Source: Holophagaceae bacterium UBA706
GTDB taxonomy: Bacteria > Acidobacteriota > Holophagae > Holophagales > Holophagaceae
Assembly: GCA_002298155.1 (NCBI GenBank)
Contig: DBME01000382.1
Span: 582 to 7,981, forward strand
Length of the DNA stretch: 7,400 bases
Direction: 5' to 3'
A program made the position numbers and the translations under genes. How positions within the stretch are numbered: position 1 is the first letter of the stretch; every line of letters begins with the position of its first letter. This document shows, in pieces, positions 5,076 through 7,400 of this stretch. The notes below the pieces were generated by a model. It ran no database searches. It was not told where the DNA came from and saw nothing but the letters and a program-made list of their open reading frames with translations.

Positions 5076-6356
5076 ATGATGGCAAGCGCAGCTCCGGACA
5101 GACCCCGCACGCGGATCCTCCTGGCCTGGCTCATCCGCCTGCGGTGGCTGGCCGTGTTCTGCCAGGTCACCGCGATCCTGATGGCCAACCGGCTCCTGCC
5201 CGAGGAACTGCCGATGGTGCCGATGCTGGGACTGGTGGCCTTCGGGGCCTTCAGCAACCTGGCCTTGCTCATCCGGCTCAGGCGGGCAGAACCCGTCGAG
5301 CCCGCGCTCCCGGGCCTGGTGCTGGGGCTGGACATCCTCCTCCTCACCGGCCTCCTCTATTGCAGCGGGGGGCCTTCGAACCCCTTCACCGCCATCTACC
5401 TGGTCCACATCACCCTTGCCGCCGTGCTCATGCCCCGGGCCTGGGCCTGGTCACTGGGCTTCCTTGCCACCGCCGCGTTCGGCCTGCTCTTCCTCTGGAA
5501 CATCCCGAACCACACCCTCATGGGACACGGCGCCGGGGGCATGTCCCTGCACCTTGCGGGCATGTGGGTCGCGTTCGCCACGACGGCGTGGCTCATCGCG
5601 CTCTTTGTGGGGCTGGTCACCGAGGCGCTGGGCCGTCGGGACCAGGAACTCGCGGCCTTGCGCGACCTCAACGCGCGGCAGGCGCGGCTGGCCGCGCTGG
5701 CAACCCTGGCGGCGGGCGTGGCCCACGAACTTGGCACACCCCTGAACACCATCGCCGTGGCCGCCGGGGAGCTGCACCAGGCCACCGAGTCGCTGGGACA
5801 GGAGGGGGTCCCCCTCGGCCAGGATGCGGCCCTGATCCGCCAGGAGGTCCGGCGCTGCCGCAATATCCTGGACCAGTTGGCGGATCCCAGCGGCGCCATG
5901 CTGGGGGAGGACCCGAGGACGCCCGACTGGACCGCGGTCCAGGAGGCCCTGGCATCGGGCTTCCCCGAATCGGAAGCGGCGAGGATCACATGGTCCTTAC
6001 CGGGCGAGGGCGGAAGCCGGCTCCCGGTGAAGGGGCTGACCCGCAGTCTCAAAGCGCTGGTCGCCAACGCGTTGTCGGCCACGCCGCCGCCGGGACGGGT
6101 CCAGGTCGGGATAAGCAACGACGGAGGCCGATGGCGGGTCGAGGTGGTGGACCCGGGCCGGGGGATGACCCCGGAGGTTCTCGCGCGGGCGGGCGAACCG
6201 TTCTTCACCACCCAGAAGACCGGCGATGGGATGGGGCTGGGGCTCTTCCTGGCCCGCACCTTCGCCGAGCATCTGGGGGGTGGGCTGACCGTTGCATCCA
6301 GCCCGGGGCAGGGCACCCGGGTGGAGATGGCATGGCCTGAGGCCGTCCATGGCTGA
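5076..6356 (+). CDS. regB: RegB/PrrB-type redox-sensing membrane histidine kinase
   Basis: The 426-residue protein has about six hydrophobic segments between residues 15 and 185 and a kinase core in the cytoplasm. Three features single out RegB rather than a generic kinase. First, GGPSNPF at 98-104 matches the GGxxNPF quinone-binding heptapeptide. Second, the phosphorylated His217 sits in HELGTPLNTI. Third, Cys261 in RRCRNIL, 44 residues after the His, corresponds to the redox cysteine of Rhodobacter RegB (C265, 40 after its His). The ATPase domain follows, with N-box Asn331, G1 DPGRGM (Asp359), EPFFTT, and G2 GDGMGLGLF. In Proteobacteria RegB responds to the quinone pool and oxygen and phosphorylates RegA. 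The start is the first of two ATGs at 5076, with GGAG 6 bases upstream. The 3' end overlaps the regulator gene by 8 bases. The gene symbol is by family; orthology outside Proteobacteria is inferred. Confidence 0.9.
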   Translation: MMASAAPDRPRTRILLAWLIRLRWLAVFCQVTAILMANRLLPEELPMVPMLGLVAFGAFSNLALLIRLRRAEPVEPALPGLVLGLDILLLTGLLYCSGGPSNPFTAIYLVHITLAAVLMPRAWAWSLGFLATAAFGLLFLWNIPNHTLMGHGAGGMSLHLAGMWVAFATTAWLIALFVGLVTEALGRRDQELAALRDLNARQARLAALATLAAGVAHELGTPLNTIAVAAGELHQATESLGQEGVPLGQDAALIRQEVRRCRNILDQLADPSGAMLGEDPRTPDWTAVQEALASGFPESEAARITWSLPGEGGSRLPVKGLTRSLKALVANALSATPPPGRVQVGISNDGGRWRVEVVDPGRGMTPEVLARAGEPFFTTQKTGDGMGLGLFLARTFAEHLGGGLTVASSPGQGTRVEMAWPEAVHG

Positions 6357-6888
6357 AGCGGGTCCCACCCTCCTGCTGGCGGACGATGACGCGGTCTTCC
6401 GCTCCCGTCTCGGGGCGGCCCTGGGGTCCAGGGGCTTCGTGGTCCTGCCCGCGGCGGACGTGACCGAGGCCCTGGCGATCGCCCGGAACGACAGCCCTGA
6501 ATTCGCCCTGGTGGACCTCCGCATGCCGGGGGGCACCGGACTGGATCTGGTGAGGGAACTCCGGGCCCTGGATCCGGCCACGGCGATCGTGGTGCTCACC
6601 GGCTACGGGAGCATCGCCACGGCCCTGGAGGCGGTGCGGCTGGGGGCGCGGCACTACCTCACCAAGCCCGCGGACGTCGATGAGATCCTGGCTGCCTTCG
6701 GCGGCGACAGCGTGGCGGTGGAGCGCAAGGACCAGCCCGGGACCCCTTCCCTGGACCTCGTGGAATGGGAACACCTGAACCGTGTCCTCACCGATTGCGG
6801 GGGCAACCTGTCCGAAGCTTCCCGGCGCCTGGGGATCCACCGGAGATCCCTGCAGAGGAAGGTCGCGCGGCACCGCCCATCGCGGTGA
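6349..6888 (+). CDS. regA: RegA/PrrA/ActR-type response regulator with Fis-like helix-turn-helix
   Basis: The 179-residue protein is the partner of the kinase before it. The receiver has acidic residues Asp12-Asp13-Asp14, phospho-acceptor Asp56 in ALVDLRMPG, Thr84 in VVLTGYGSIATA and Lys106 in YLTKPADVDEIL. The TGYGxIATA and KPADxDxxL stretches are hallmarks of RegA. After a short linker, residues about 138-179 form a Fis-type HTH (WEHLNRVL, NLSEASRRLGIHRRSLQRK), very close to the RegA C-terminus. It should bind DNA when phosphorylated and control genes by redox state. The ATG at 6349 lies inside the end of the kinase gene with GAGG 6 bases upstream; a longer in-frame start at 6292 is rejected because it would cut deep into the kinase and add residues absent from the family. 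Confidence 0.93.
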   Translation: MAEAGPTLLLADDDAVFRSRLGAALGSRGFVVLPAADVTEALAIARNDSPEFALVDLRMPGGTGLDLVRELRALDPATAIVVLTGYGSIATALEAVRLGARHYLTKPADVDEILAAFGGDSVAVERKDQPGTPSLDLVEWEHLNRVLTDCGGNLSEASRRLGIHRRSLQRKVARHRPSR

Positions 6889-6945
6889 CGTGCGAGGCCG
6901 TCCCGGCCGGCGCCTGCGCGCGCAAAGGCCCTCCGGTTGCGGGTG

Positions 6946-6962
6946 TGCGACAAATTGACGCA
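6946..6962. promoter_or_regulatory. RegA-box-like inverted repeat TGCGACA-AAT-TGACGCA
   Basis: The two 7-base arms are complementary at six of seven positions. The core GCGAC-N5-GACGC fits the published RegR/RegA-type consensus GNGRC-N5-GNCGC, recalled from memory, in its invariant bases. It lies 58 bases after the end of the RegA-type gene and about 90 bases before the next gene's ATG, in the only sizeable gap on this strand. Its centre is about 44 bases before a predicted transcription start near 6998, where an activator that overlaps the -35 would sit. Confidence 0.55.
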
Positions 6963-6985
6963 GCCCGGCGCAGGTGGGCCGGACC

Positions 6986-6991
6986 TAGGAT
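6986..6991 (+). promoter_or_regulatory. Candidate -10 element TAGGAT of the TonB-receptor-like gene
   Basis: TAGGAT matches four of six bases of the -10 consensus. No -35 is present at 17 bases upstream (sequence GCCCGG there), as expected for an activator-dependent promoter. TTGACG at 6955-6960 lies 25 bases away, too far to pair, and falls inside the RegA-like box. Confidence 0.35.
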
Positions 6992-6996
6992 GGGAT

Positions 6997-7028
6997 GAAC
7001 GTTCGGGCTGATCCCAGCAGAACGGTTC
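6997..7028 (+). other. Strong hairpin in the 5' leader of the TonB-receptor-like gene
   Basis: GAACGTTC (6997-7004) pairs with GAACGGTTC (7020-7028) in eight pairs with one bulged G. An inner stem GCTG/CAGC (7007-7010 with 7015-7018) closes a four-base ATCC loop, making about 12 pairs in 32 bases. No T-tract follows, so it is unlikely to be a terminator. If transcription starts near 6998 the hairpin forms the 5' end of the mRNA, 12 bases before the GGAGG. The two palindromes could instead be protein sites. Confidence 0.45.
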
Positions 7029-7053
7029 AGAGTCCTTCCTGGAGGCGTTCGTC

Positions 7054-7400
7054 ATGGTTTGCCGCCCATCCCGTTTCATCTACGCTCTTGTCGCGTGCTC
7101 AGGCATGCTGGTGGCCCGCGCCGATACGCCCGGCTCGCTGCATGGCCGGGTCAACCTCAAGGGGGCGGGTCCCCTGGCCGGGGCCGAGGTCACGCTCACG
7201 GCGCGGGAGACGGGCCTCACGGCCACGGCCCGGACCGGCGCCAGGGGGGACTTCTCCTTCGCCGGCCTGGCGCCGGGTACCTACGTCGTGGTCGTGCGGC
7301 ACCCGAGGCTCAAAACCGCCGGAGAGGCCGTCCTAAAGGTGGAGGCCGGCAAGGCCGCGGCCGCGAGCCTGACGCTGGACCCGCTGGAGGCGCGGGCCAC
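7054..7400 (+). CDS. Secreted protein with carboxypeptidase-regulatory-like domain, probably the N-terminus of a TonB-dependent receptor (partial)
   Basis: The frame from the ATG at 7054 stays open to the window end (115 codons). Residues 1-23 are a signal peptide: basic start (MVCRPSR), hydrophobic core (FIYALVACSGMLV) and an ARA-D cleavage site. Residues about 28-108 form a carboxypeptidase-regulatory-like beta-sandwich: GSLHGRV, PLAGAEVTLTARETG, ARGDFSFAGLAPGTYVV and a final strand ASLTLDP. This is the typical N-terminus of Oar-like TonB-dependent receptors of Acidobacteriota and myxobacteria, which act at the outer membrane. The plug and barrel lie beyond the window, so another secreted protein with the same domain remains possible. 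GGAGG lies 8 bases before the ATG. The RegA-like box upstream suggests redox control. Confidence 0.8.
   Translation, partial: MVCRPSRFIYALVACSGMLVARADTPGSLHGRVNLKGAGPLAGAEVTLTARETGLTATARTGARGDFSFAGLAPGTYVVVVRHPRLKTAGEAVLKVEAGKAAAASLTLDPLEARA

Noticed and set aside
4885..5085. Minus-strand 66-codon frame ending in an ATGA overlap with the EFR1 start
   Set aside because: It has no domain and runs across the intergenic region into the divergent kinase start; the overlap alone is weak evidence.
6896..6908. Hairpin GGCCG-TCC-CGGCC just after the RegA-type gene as a terminator
   Set aside because: The 5-bp stem has no following T-tract and such repeats are common by chance at this GC content.
6995..7336. 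Plus-strand frame of 113 codons at the right end
   Set aside because: The frame starting at 7054 has a signal peptide, a recognisable domain and a ribosome site; this one is Arg/Pro/Ser-rich and overlaps it.

Overview
The window is about two-thirds G+C and densely coded. It looks like part of a Gram-negative bacterial chromosome. The last gene has the N-terminus of a secreted protein with a carboxypeptidase-regulatory-like domain, as in the large TonB-dependent receptors of Acidobacteriota. Together with the GC content and the other genes this suggests a Holophagae-type acidobacterium (Geothrix/Holophaga/Mesoterricola group). Taxonomy is inferred from gene flavour only; a myxobacterium or other deltaproteobacterium-like lineage is possible.

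Left part (1-3924, all minus strand): a tight co-directional cluster. In order of transcription it holds a candidate promoter with a perfect 12-bp palindrome in its spacer, a possible 58-residue small ORF, a NifX/NafY/MTH1175-family metal-cluster protein, a degenerate receiver domain fused to a PaaI-like hotdog thioesterase, O-acetylhomoserine sulfhydrylase (metY), homoserine O-acetyltransferase (metX) and the start of aspartokinase. The last three are the sulfhydrylation route from aspartate to homocysteine. Stop/start overlaps (TTGA, ATGA) or very short gaps join the genes, so one transcript may link a putative Fe-S/Mo sensor protein and a thioesterase fusion to methionine synthesis.

Middle (3925-5075): an EFR1-type flavodoxin/two-[4Fe-4S] ferredoxin fusion on the minus strand. 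It is followed by about 200 bases of mostly non-coding sequence with a weak coding-like stretch, and preceded by a divergent intergenic region of 187 bases.

Right part (5076-7400, plus strand): a RegB/PrrB-type redox histidine kinase overlaps by 8 bases a RegA/PrrA-type response regulator. The kinase keeps the GGxxNPF quinone motif, the HELGTPL box and a cysteine at the redox-switch position. After a 165-base intergenic region comes the N-terminus of the TonB-receptor-like gene. That intergenic region carries an inverted repeat, TGCGACA-AAT-TGACGCA, very like the binding site known for RegA/RegR regulators, followed by a -10-like element and a strong hairpin at the predicted 5' end of the mRNA. 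The simplest reading is that RegBA controls the downstream outer-membrane gene according to redox state. No mobile elements, CRISPR arrays, tRNA or rRNA genes were seen.
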